From: JBFWWP01 sp050246115
GTDB taxonomy: Bacteria; Planctomycetota; UBA8108; UBA1146; JAJFFE01
Assembly: GCA_050246115.1 (NCBI GenBank)
Contig: JBFWWP010000015.1
Span: 71,484-135,483 of the forward strand
Reading direction: 5' to 3'
DNA: 64,000 nt
Positions 36,623-44,716 of the stretch are shown here, one piece after another. A program made the position numbers and the translations under genes. The first letter of the stretch is position 1. Each line of letters begins with the position of its first letter. The notes below the pieces were generated by a model. The model was not told where the DNA came from. It searched no databases and saw nothing but the letters and a program-made list of their open reading frames with translations.

Positions 36623-38041
36623 GTGGAATCTCCGGGGCTGGGGCAGAAACAGGTGCCGTTCGTATGGCTCGTTCTCGTCCTGGGTGCGGGGCCAATGAGC
36701 AATGCGTCGGCACAAAACCCGAACTACATTCTCAGCGTGAGCGACGCCACGAGCGGCGTCGACGGCACCGCGACCGTCCACGCGATCTTCGATAACCTCG
36801 GAGGCTTCGTGGAGGCCTGGTCGTTCGGTCTCTGCCACGACGAGGCAATGCTCACCCCCACCGCCATGAGCGGTGGAGCAGACCTGGCGACGGTGAACAA
36901 CGGCAGCGGTGCGGCGTTTCTGTCGATGCAGATCTGCGACGGTGGAGTCCGAACGCACGTCGTGATCGACTTCCTGGTGCAGAACACGCTACCGCCCGGA
37001 GCCGGATTCGATCTACTCGCGGTCACCTATGCGGCGATCGGCCCGATGGGGGCCACGACTCCGGTGACTCCCTGCGCGACCGTTGGCATGCCACCGACGG
37101 AGACGCTGTTCGTCGTCGACGCAAGCGGTCACATCCCGGTCCAGGACCCCGGCGTCGTCACCATTAGCGTAGTCGACACCACACCGCCCGTGCCGCAAAC
37201 CAACTGCACGAACTCATCGGGCAATCCGAACCCGCCGCCGACTCCGAGCCCGTCGGACTTCGTGTTCGAGGCGCCAGATGGGTCGGTCTTCTTCGATATG
37301 GCGACCGGCGTCGGGTCCTTCGCGTACGCGCCCCGGTTCAGCGAAGACCTCAGTCCGGGCGCAACGGCCTCCGCGGTTCAGGGTTTGTCGCTCTCGCTCA
37401 TGAACGACCCGAACTGGCTCACGGTCGCAACCGTCGATCCGACCTCCTTCACCACGGGTTTGAACGGTGGAGCTGGCCCTGACTTCCTCGCCATCGCCCT
37501 CTACCCGAACGGCTTCAACTTGGGGATGGTCGTAGACCTGTTGGCGGTCGGGCTGACGGAGTTCGGCACGACGAAGGAACTCGTCGTCGCACAGTACGAC
37601 AGCAACGCGGCGAACCTGGCTGGCGCGAGCGCGCCGGTCGACACCGATTTGAGCTGGCTGCCTCTGGGCACGCCACCGGTCAACAACGTAGTCGTCGTCG
37701 GTGGGGCTACCTACGCGCCCGATTTGGTGACAGGCACGATCACGCTGATTCCCGCCTCGTCCGCATCGAGCCCGTTCTCCCGCGGTGACGCCAACCAGGA
37801 CGGCCAAAAGGACGTGGGCGACCCCATCTACATGCTCGGATTCCTGTTCGGTGGATCAGGCGAGGACCCGGAGTGTCAGTCGGCCTGCGATTGCAATGCC
37901 GACGAGTTGATCGATATCGCCGACCCGATCTACATGATGACGTACCTGTTCGCGGGCGGCCCACCGCCGTCGGCTCCCCATCCGTCTTGCGGGCTGGGCG
38001 CGTCGACGCCGCTGTCGTGCGTTTCCTATCCCTGTCCGTGA
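36623..38041 (+). CDS. Secreted cohesin-like plus dockerin-like protein
   Basis: The start is uncertain: GTG codons at 36491, 36623 and 36653 are all in frame; the first would translate the microsatellite. The signal core is VPFVWLVLVLGAGPMSNASAQ. The N-terminal beta-domain carries WSFGLCH, VGMPPT and PVQDPGVVTI, clearly paralogous to the first domain of the protein at 5447-6976. A Pro-rich linker (NPPPTPSPSD) leads to a second similar domain (VQGLSLSLMNDPNW onward). The C-terminus is the paired EF-hand module (GDANQDGQKDVGDPIYML; CNADELIDIADPIYMM). Extracellular; function unknown, probably structural. Confidence 0.85.
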   Translation: MESPGLGQKQVPFVWLVLVLGAGPMSNASAQNPNYILSVSDATSGVDGTATVHAIFDNLGGFVEAWSFGLCHDEAMLTPTAMSGGADLATVNNGSGAAFLSMQICDGGVRTHVVIDFLVQNTLPPGAGFDLLAVTYAAIGPMGATTPVTPCATVGMPPTETLFVVDASGHIPVQDPGVVTISVVDTTPPVPQTNCTNSSGNPNPPPTPSPSDFVFEAPDGSVFFDMATGVGSFAYAPRFSEDLSPGATASAVQGLSLSLMNDPNWLTVATVDPTSFTTGLNGGAGPDFLAIALYPNGFNLGMVVDLLAVGLTEFGTTKELVVAQYDSNAANLAGASAPVDTDLSWLPLGTPPVNNVVVVGGATYAPDLVTGTITLIPASSASSPFSRGDANQDGQKDVGDPIYMLGFLFGGSGEDPECQSACDCNADELIDIADPIYMMTYLFAGGPPPSAPHPSCGLGASTPLSCVSYPCP

Positions 38042-38049
38042 CCGGGAAG

Positions 38050-38084
38050 CACGGCGGGTTGCTCGATCGTGGCAGCCCGCCGTG
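38050..38084. terminator. Bidirectional terminator between convergent genes
   Basis: A 13-bp stem, CACGGCGGGTTGC (38050-38062) with GCAGCCCGCCGTG (38072-38084), one G-U pair, nine-base loop. It starts eight bases after the stop at 38041 and faces the convergent gene ending at 38142. Confidence 0.7.
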
Positions 38085-38141
38085 TGCTCTCGTTGCGCGC
38101 TGGGTCGGGCGGGACCGACGCCGGAGAGTTGCGTCGAGGGG

Positions 38142-38657
38142 TCAGAGGAAACTCAGGCTGGCTCGAGTCGGATGGCGAGCGGCCGGGATCAGCTCGCCGG
38201 AGTTCTTCGGCAACCGCGGCTCGACGGTGACCTCGAGTGTGAATCCCGGTGCGCGGTACTGCAGCAGCCCCGGATAGGTGCGCGTCAGGGGAGTCTTTCC
38301 GGCGAGCGTCGTCGGGCTTCCTCGGGCGCCCGAGAGGTCGACTCCGAACACCGTGACGGCACCGGCAAAGACCTTCCTCGTGAGTGGCCAGGTGTGGGTG
38401 CGTTCGAGGATCACCGTGAACTGCGAGACGAGCTTTCCATGGCCCTCGACAAGGTAGAGGCCGAGGGAGTCGTAGAAGTGAAGGGTACCGTTGTCGCGCC
38501 CGGAAGGGAGCGGGGCTTGGACGCGTTCTGGGGTTCCCAACGCATCGCGCCAGACGTCGAGGCGTACCCGCTTCGTGATGGTCGTGGAGTCATCGAGCAC
38601 CATACCTTCCTCGGTGAACGCGATACTCGCTCCAGCTGGTGTGGCCTTTCGCTTCAT
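38142..38657 (-). CDS. Hypothetical protein, 171 residues
   Basis: The ATG at 38657 follows AGGAGAGG at five bases, so the longer upstream frame was discarded. The protein MKRKATPAGASIAFTEEG onward has no signal peptide and no domain I can name with confidence. It contains LHFYDSLGLYLVEGHG and a hydrophobic strand FTVILERT, giving the look of a small beta-rich soluble protein. It is monocistronic and convergent with the secreted-protein gene at 36623. Confidence 0.75.
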   Translation of the reverse strand: MKRKATPAGASIAFTEEGMVLDDSTTITKRVRLDVWRDALGTPERVQAPLPSGRDNGTLHFYDSLGLYLVEGHGKLVSQFTVILERTHTWPLTRKVFAGAVTVFGVDLSGARGSPTTLAGKTPLTRTYPGLLQYRAPGFTLEVTVEPRLPKNSGELIPAARHPTRASLSFL

Positions 38658-39265
38658 CGACGCTGCCTCTCCTGGCGGGTACGGACATGCTTGGCCCCGT
38701 CCCGACTCTCGTTCCCGAATGGCGTCGGTGGCACATTCCTCAACGGATCCACCCATACGCCTCCGGATCCGAACCCTTCCCATCGAACCGATCTGAGCCC
38801 AGCTCCCCCGGCCATCGCGGCCAGCGTTCCCTGACAAGACACTAGCAATGCCCTAACGGTGGCCTGACTGCAACTCATCCTGGCCGAGACGCCCCCTGCT
38901 ACCGGACGGGTCCGGGCTCTGGCGCCAGAGAAAGCACCTCACCGGCCGCCGAGATTCGGCGCGAAGTTCAACCGCCGCAGAGTCCGCGAAGCGCGCACCT
39001 CGAGGACCCCGACGAACCCACCTGGACGGGGGCGATCGTCCACCCACTTTGCCTTCCGGCGTTGAGATTGTGTCGGCAGCGCGCGAAACGATACACTCCG
39101 CCCGCCAAAACGCGCGCCCGCGGGCCTCGGCAACCCCGAACCCCCGGAGCAACAGGCGAGTTCTGGGGCCCGATCTCGGCGCCCACGCGGGCGTCAAGTC
39201 AGCTCGGGCCAGGTCGGTTCGCGAACGTGCTTGCCCAGCACGCCTCACTTCAGAGCGGAGACCTC
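38658..39265. other. Divergent intergenic region without a recognised gene
   Basis: About 608 bp between the divergent hypothetical gene and the DUF2238 gene. The forward frame is open across part of it (from 39062), but it is Arg/Pro-rich and lacks an SD, so it was not included in the downstream gene. No repeat or hairpin stands out. Confidence 0.5.
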
Positions 39266-39886
39266 GTGCCAGAGAAAGCACGCTTCGAGCCGGCGCCGAG
39301 TCGAGGACTCCTGGGGTTGGCCGCATTCACCTCGGCCTATATGGGGGTTGCGTCGTTCGCCGCTTGGCATACCGGCAATCAGGAGTTCCTGTTCTATATC
39401 GGGGTGATGGTGGTTCTCATCGGCGCGGTCTTGCTGGTACGCCACCGGGCAGGGTTCAGTCGCGGACTCCTGTGGGCACTGGCGATCTGGGGGTTGGCCC
39501 ACATGGCCGGCGGTTTAATGCCCGTGCCCGGCGATTGGCCGATTGCCGGCGACATCCGCGTCCTCTACAGCTGGTGGCTGATTCCGAACTACTTGAAGTA
39601 CGATCACGTCGTGCACGCCTATGGCTTCGGGGTGACGACCTGGGCCTGCTGGCAAGGGCTCCAGCGCGCAACCGGAGTTTCCCGTCCAACCCTGGGTTTG
39701 TTGGTCCTCTGTGCTGCCGGTGGCATGGGCTTCGGGGCCGCAAACGAGATCGTCGAGTTTCTGGCGACGTTGCTCGTACCGTCCACCAACGTGGGCGGCT
39801 ACGAGAACACCGGCTGGGATCTCGTCGCGAACTTCATCGGCTCGGGCATAGCAGGCTTCTTGATCGGGTGGCGCTCCAAGGCCTGA
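39266..39886 (+). CDS. DUF2238 (YjdF-like) inner-membrane protein
   Basis: A GTG at 39266 follows GCGGAG and gives 206 residues. Five to six transmembrane helices are visible (AFTSAYMGVASFAAW; FLFYIGVMVVLIGAVLLV; GLLWALAIWGLAHMAG; GLLVLCAAGGMGFGAANEIVEF; LVANFIGSGIAGFLIGW). The conserved polar signatures HAYGFG, AANEIVEF and NVGGYENTGWDLVAN are characteristic of the DUF2238/YjdF family. Molecular role unknown. Confidence 0.85.
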   Translation: MPEKARFEPAPSRGLLGLAAFTSAYMGVASFAAWHTGNQEFLFYIGVMVVLIGAVLLVRHRAGFSRGLLWALAIWGLAHMAGGLMPVPGDWPIAGDIRVLYSWWLIPNYLKYDHVVHAYGFGVTTWACWQGLQRATGVSRPTLGLLVLCAAGGMGFGAANEIVEFLATLLVPSTNVGGYENTGWDLVANFIGSGIAGFLIGWRSKA

Positions 39887-39907
39887 CGATGTCAGACGCC
39901 ACCGGCT

Positions 39908-40723
39908 CTACGAACGTTCGGCTTGGCGGCGTGCCTCCCACACTTTGGCCTGCTCCACGAAGTTGTAGTAGGCGAGAAGACTCGCGATCAGAAACCCGGG
40001 CATGCCGTCCCGAAACCCAGCACACTTGATGTAACGGTTCCAGAACACCGAGAGGCTCGCGCGCATCCATGCGAGCCTCTGCGGGGGCAAGGGTGGACGA
40101 TTGCGGAGCCCGCCACGTCCATGCTCGATGAGCAGCGGTGCGTCCTGCGAAGTGTAGCGGTTCATCTTCACCACGAAATCATGGATCAGTGGGTTGGCGA
40201 AGTGAACGGCGAAGTGCGCGAGTGCTTCCGTCGGCCCGTCCACTTCGAGGGTGGAGTGGGCCCGCGTTTCGGGGTAGCGCGCACGCTCGGCGCGGTACAG
40301 GCGTAGGTGCTGAGTACGCCAGCCGCCGTGCTCGAGCCACCGACCGAACACGTAGTGGCGGTACGGTACCCGATAGGCCACGAAAGCGTCGGCGACGCCG
40401 CGCCCGGCCACGCTCGGGTGGCTGCCATCGAGCACGCTGCGGATCTCCTCGGCGAGCGGCGAGGGCACCCGTTCGTCGAGGTCGAGGTCCAATACCCAGC
40501 CGGCTCCGACCGCGAGGCGGGCCTGATTCTTGGCCGCGTGGATCAGACCTGGCGCTCCCGTCAGCACTTCGGCGCCCCCCGACTCGAGGAGAGTGCGGGT
40601 GTCGTCCCGCGAACCGGTGTCGACCACGACGACGCGATCCACCCAGCGCAAGTGGTCGAGCCACTCCACGACCTGCCCCCCTTCATTGGAGGCGGCGGCA
40701 ATGACCGTGAGCTTCTGTTTCAT
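39908..40723 (-). CDS. GT2-family glycosyltransferase (WaaE/KdtX-like)
   Basis: The 271-residue protein has the GT-A nucleotide-binding start KQKLTVIAAASNEGGQVVEWL, the VVVVDTGSRDDTRTLL motif, and a DLDLDERV sequence as the DxD-type metal site. The C-terminal part (HFANPLIHDFVVKMNRYTSQDA and FWNRYIKCAGFRDGMPGFLIA) matches the LPS-core beta-glucosyltransferase subgroup. It is likely to add a sugar to an envelope glycan. It converges with the DUF2238 gene, whose stop is only 21 bp away. Confidence 0.88.
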   Translation of the reverse strand: MKQKLTVIAAASNEGGQVVEWLDHLRWVDRVVVVDTGSRDDTRTLLESGGAEVLTGAPGLIHAAKNQARLAVGAGWVLDLDLDERVPSPLAEEIRSVLDGSHPSVAGRGVADAFVAYRVPYRHYVFGRWLEHGGWRTQHLRLYRAERARYPETRAHSTLEVDGPTEALAHFAVHFANPLIHDFVVKMNRYTSQDAPLLIEHGRGGLRNRPPLPPQRLAWMRASLSVFWNRYIKCAGFRDGMPGFLIASLLAYYNFVEQAKVWEARRQAERS

Positions 40724-41006
40724 GTCCGATTCATGTCTGAGTCACGGGTGTCTTCGGGTCCTCCGGCCATCGCGACGTGCCTGGCACGACCCAAGGCCTA
40801 CTTTCGGGGCCACTCCTGGGGCGGCATTCTACTTCTGAGCTGTTCGGGTTCGACCGGATCGCGTAGATTCGGGCGGCTCGGCGCGCACCCGGACCGCACC
40901 CGGACCGCTGGGGCGGCGTCGGTACCCGGCTGGCCCCGTCGAACGCGAGCGCCTCGTCTGCGGGCTCGGTCGAGCCCCCTTTGCAGCCAGAATCTCGGAG
41001 TCGACC

Positions 41007-42125
41007 TTGCGCATCTGCTACGTTTGCGGGGCCCGCCCCAACTTCATGAAAATCGCGGCGATCGTGCGGGCCGGGGATCGTCATCCCCAGTTCTCTCGGC
41101 TCCTCGTCCACACCGGGCAGCACTACGACGAACGCATGTGCCGAGTCCTCTTCGACGACCTCCAGCTCCCGCGCCCGGACGTCGACCTCGGGGTGGGCAG
41201 CGGAAGTCACGGCGTCCAGACCGCGGAGATCTTGAAGGGGATGGAGTCCGTTCTCGGGGACTACCGCCCCGATCTCGTGTTGGTCGTCGGCGACACGAAC
41301 TCCACGGTGTCGGCGGCGCTGGCGGCCGTCAAGCTGCAACTGCCCGTGGCGCACGTAGAAGCAGGCTTGCGAAGCTTCGACCGCGACATGCCGGAAGAAA
41401 TCAATCGCGTCATCACGGACGCGATCAGCGATCTCCTCTTGGTCAGTGAGCCGAGCGGGATGGAGAACCTCCGTCGCGAAGGCGTTCCCGACGAGTGTTG
41501 CCACTTCGTGGGCAACGTCATGATCGATACCCTGCTCGCGCACCGGGAGCGCGCCGAGCGCTCGGGGATCTTGGACACTCTGGGGGTCACGGAGAATCAG
41601 TATGCAGTGCTGACTCTGCATCGACCGGCCAACGTCGACGATCCCGTGATCCTCGAGCAGTTGCTCGGCGCTCTCGGACGGGTCGGCGAAGCGTGCCCGG
41701 TGGTGTTCCCGGTTCACCCTCGGACCCGCAAGCAACTCGGGACGCATGGACTGCTCGCGGATCTCCTGCGCCGACCACAGCTCCATCTTTGCGAGCCCCT
41801 CGGGTACCTCGACTTCGTGAAGCTCATGTCGCGCGCGCGTGTGATCCTCACGGATTCCGGCGGCATCCAGGAGGAAGCGACGATTCTCGAACGGCCATGC
41901 CTGACCCTGAGGCCGAACACCGAGCGACCGGCAACGGTGACGAGCGGATACAACCGCGTGATCGGCTGCGACCCGGAGGCGGTGAGCGCCGCTTTCGAAC
42001 AAGCGCTCACGCAACCGCGGATCGAAGGCCGAACGCCGGAGCGCTGGGACGGCCGCGCAGGCGACCGCATCTTCGACCTCCTCCGCGGGATGGCCGCGAC
42101 CGGGGTCCCGCGCCGCCACCGCTAA
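41007..42125 (+). CDS. wecB: UDP-N-acetylglucosamine 2-epimerase
   Basis: The TTG at 41007 has CGGAG seven bases upstream and gives MRICYVCGARPNFMKIA. Family motifs are GARPNFMK, HTGQHYDERM, VVGDTNSTVSAALAA, HVEAGLRSFDRDMPEEINR, LTLHRPANVDD, FPVHPRTRK, LTDSGGIQEEA and LRPNTERP. The 372-residue length is standard. The enzyme makes UDP-ManNAc for envelope or exopolysaccharides. Although close to pel, Pel is built from GalNAc/GlcNAc-type sugars in other bacteria, so a direct role in Pel is not implied. Confidence 0.95.
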   Translation: MRICYVCGARPNFMKIAAIVRAGDRHPQFSRLLVHTGQHYDERMCRVLFDDLQLPRPDVDLGVGSGSHGVQTAEILKGMESVLGDYRPDLVLVVGDTNSTVSAALAAVKLQLPVAHVEAGLRSFDRDMPEEINRVITDAISDLLLVSEPSGMENLRREGVPDECCHFVGNVMIDTLLAHRERAERSGILDTLGVTENQYAVLTLHRPANVDDPVILEQLLGALGRVGEACPVVFPVHPRTRKQLGTHGLLADLLRRPQLHLCEPLGYLDFVKLMSRARVILTDSGGIQEEATILERPCLTLRPNTERPATVTSGYNRVIGCDPEAVSAAFEQALTQPRIEGRTPERWDGRAGDRIFDLLRGMAATGVPRRHR

Positions 42126-42155
42126 CGGCGCTCGTCCACGGCGCCGCCGCCGGCA

Positions 42156-42179
42156 CGGAGGGCTTCCGATCGCCCTCCG
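42156..42179 (+). terminator. Hairpin after wecB
   Basis: An 8-bp perfect stem, CGGAGGGC (42156-42163) with GCCCTCCG (42172-42179), eight-base loop, 31 bp after the wecB stop. No T-run, so confidence is moderate. Confidence 0.5.
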
Positions 42180-42256
42180 GCGACCCGCCGCGGCTCACGC
42201 GGCGCGGGTTGGGCAAGCGCCCGACGCTCGGTCGAAGCCGCCACGGAGTCCACACT

Positions 42257-42338
42257 TAGGACTCGCCCAAGAATAACTTCACCCTCTTGCTCGTCGCTTC
42301 GGGCCATCTTCGACCGATCCGAAAACCTCGAAATCCTC
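42257..42338. repeat. Half copy of the 834-1017 palindromic element
   Basis: These 82 bp match 834-915 with only two differences seen by eye. The right arm is missing. A short hairpin, GAGTCC (42246-42251) with GGACTC (42259-42264), straddles its left end, mirroring the end hairpin of the full copy. It lies just upstream of the histidine kinase and pel genes. Confidence 0.85.
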
Positions 42339-42378
42339 GCCGCGAGTGGGCCTTTCGGCGACCCCATCCTACCCTTGG

Positions 42379-44520
42379 ATGGACGCTCGAGAGGGGGCAG
42401 CCACCGTGGGAACGAGTCCGAAGCCACCGCCTCCCGGCGGTGCGCGCGTGTGGCCGTGGATCGTCGCGGCGACGGCACTCTGCCTCATCGTTGGGCTCGC
42501 GGCGGTCACCCTCTGGGCGCTCGGGGCCCGCGAACTCCAACGTCAGGAACTCGAACTCCAGGACCATGCCCAGTGGGCGCGCACCGCCATCGAGCTGCGC
42601 ATCGAGGGGCACCGGCGTTTCCTGCAGTCCCTCGCCGATGGTGTCGATTCGGGAGCCCTGTCGCCCGCGGCCCTGTCGGAGAAGGTGATCCGCTACGTCG
42701 AGAACGCGCCCGAGATCGTGAACGTAGGCTGCGTCGACGAGACCTTGCGCCTGCGCTACTTTGCCTTCGGTGACGCGACTCGACGCATCCTTCACTCCCG
42801 ACTGCATCAAGAGGGCGCCGAACAGAGAGCGCGCGCAGCTCTCGCGTCACGGCAACCTGTCTACGGTGCACCGTTTCGAACCCGCTGGGACGACACCCTG
42901 TTCGAACTCTGGGTTCCCTTCTCCCGCGACGGGTTGCTCCTGACCATCATCTCCTGCGAAGACCTGCTCGGCGAAGGGATCCCCTGGAGCCTTCGTGAGA
43001 ACTACCGTTTCAGTTGGGTCGACTCGCGCGGTGAGTACATTGCCGGCAAGGTCGACCCCAAGCGCCCACGGGCCGCGGTCGCGCACACCGTACTCTTGCC
43101 AACCGCCGGGCTCGACTGCGGTCTGCGCCTGTTCCGCGAGGTGCGCACGCCGGTCACCGACCCCATGATCCTGTTGCTGCTCTTCGCGGGCGCCATTGCC
43201 GTCGTGATGTCGCTGGCGCTCATTCGCCTGACGAAGCACTCGCGCGACGGCCTCGAGCGGCGCACGCGGCTCGAACACGAGGTCGATCAGCTACGCTCGG
43301 TCATTGAACAGAGCCCCGAGGGAGTCATCGTCGCCGATCCGGAAGGTCGTTTCCTGTACTTCAACGCTGCCGCCCACGAACTCCTGGGAGTGGGACCGGC
43401 CGAGGTGCCTTTGGTCGAGTGGTCCGCTCATTTCGGGTTCCATCGTCCGAACCAGAAAGAACTGTACCCGTCCGCGGAACTCCCCATGGCCCGAGCCATC
43501 CACGGACAACGGGTCCGTGAGGTCGAACTGCACGTCCGCAATGCCCGTCATCCCGACGGCCTACCGATTCGTGCCAGCTCGAGTCCAGTACTGAACGCGA
43601 ACAACGACCTGATCGCCGGGGTTGCTCTGCTCCGTGACAGCACCGACGAGAAAGTCATCAAGGACGAGCTGATCGAGGCTTGGAACCAAGCCGTGGAGTC
43701 CAGCCAAGCCAAGAGCGTGTTTCTCTCGTACATGAGTCACGAGATTCGCAGCCCCATGAACGCCATGCTCACCGAGATCGAGTCGTTGACGAACCTGGGT
43801 TCGCTCGGCGAGTCGCACGCCCAAAGCACTCGCACCGTGCGGCAGAACTGCGTACAGCTGATCTCGATGCTCGACGACGTCCTGGCGCTGTCGATGCTCG
43901 AGTCGGGAATCACCAAAGTGCTACCCGCCCCGTCGATTCCGCGGGAACTCCTCGACGAAGCCGTGCTCCGTGCGCGCGACGCGGCCTCCCGACTGGGCGT
44001 CACCATCGCCATCGACTACCGCGAGGGCGTACCCGCGACGATCGACACCGACCCCGCCCGGTTGCTCCAAGTTCTGACCAACCTGCTGGACTTGGCGCTG
44101 CAGGCTGCGGGGGCGCACCAGCATGTGCAGCTCGTGATCCATGCGCTCGGTTCGGGTGCCGCCAACGATTCGTACCTGAGCATCACGTTCGTCGGTGTGG
44201 ATCCGGGACTCTCGCAAGAGGAGCTCGCGGGCATCTACGAATCGTATGCCCGCGCCGACGCCGCGACCATGCTGCAGTTCGGGGCCGCCGGATTACGGCT
44301 GGGGATCTGCAAGCGGCTGGCGCAGATGCTCGGTGGCGACATCTCGCTGCGCCGGGACGAGGCCCAGGTGTCCCTCGTGCTACGCATTGCCACGGGTGGA
44401 TTCATTCGGGGTGAAGCGGAGGAGCCTTCCCGCCACCGACCCGAGGATCCGCGCACCCAGATCCTCGAAGAACCCAGCCACGAGTCCGAGCCGAACTCGG
44501 CGGTCACCATCGCGAGCTGA
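42379..44520 (+). CDS. Membrane histidine kinase with PAS domain and eroded ATP-binding site
   Basis: The ATG at 42379 gives 713 residues; a GTG at 42406 with a G-rich SD is the alternative. Two membrane helices (WPWIVAATALCLIVGLAAVTL and MILLLLFAGAIAVVMSLAL) flank an extracytoplasmic sensor of about 190 residues. A PAS domain follows (SVIEQSPEGVIVADPEGRFLYF), then a HisKA box SYMSHEIRSPMNAM with His454. The HATPase region is unusual: the N-box reads QVLTNLLDLAL, with Leu572 where the Mg-coordinating Asn is expected, and the G1 box reads VDPGLS instead of DTGIGI. No receiver domain is attached. It lies 196 bp upstream of pelA and may control it. Confidence 0.85.
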   Translation: MDAREGAATVGTSPKPPPPGGARVWPWIVAATALCLIVGLAAVTLWALGARELQRQELELQDHAQWARTAIELRIEGHRRFLQSLADGVDSGALSPAALSEKVIRYVENAPEIVNVGCVDETLRLRYFAFGDATRRILHSRLHQEGAEQRARAALASRQPVYGAPFRTRWDDTLFELWVPFSRDGLLLTIISCEDLLGEGIPWSLRENYRFSWVDSRGEYIAGKVDPKRPRAAVAHTVLLPTAGLDCGLRLFREVRTPVTDPMILLLLFAGAIAVVMSLALIRLTKHSRDGLERRTRLEHEVDQLRSVIEQSPEGVIVADPEGRFLYFNAAAHELLGVGPAEVPLVEWSAHFGFHRPNQKELYPSAELPMARAIHGQRVREVELHVRNARHPDGLPIRASSSPVLNANNDLIAGVALLRDSTDEKVIKDELIEAWNQAVESSQAKSVFLSYMSHEIRSPMNAMLTEIESLTNLGSLGESHAQSTRTVRQNCVQLISMLDDVLALSMLESGITKVLPAPSIPRELLDEAVLRARDAASRLGVTIAIDYREGVPATIDTDPARLLQVLTNLLDLALQAAGAHQHVQLVIHALGSGAANDSYLSITFVGVDPGLSQEELAGIYESYARADAATMLQFGAAGLRLGICKRLAQMLGGDISLRRDEAQVSLVLRIATGGFIRGEAEEPSRHRPEDPRTQILEEPSHESEPNSAVTIAS

Positions 44521-44716
44521 TCGCGGCGACGGCGTCGCGCGTCGAGTTATCGGAACGAGCACTCCCACCATCGATCCGGTACCACGCGACCATCGGTGCT
44601 TGGATCGATGTCGGCCCCAGCCCAAAGATCCCGCCGAGCCGCATCCGAAGTTCTTGGAGAAGATCGTTCCGGGCCCGCGGGTGGCTCGAGCCCCGTCGTC
44701 AGGTGAGGAGTCACGA

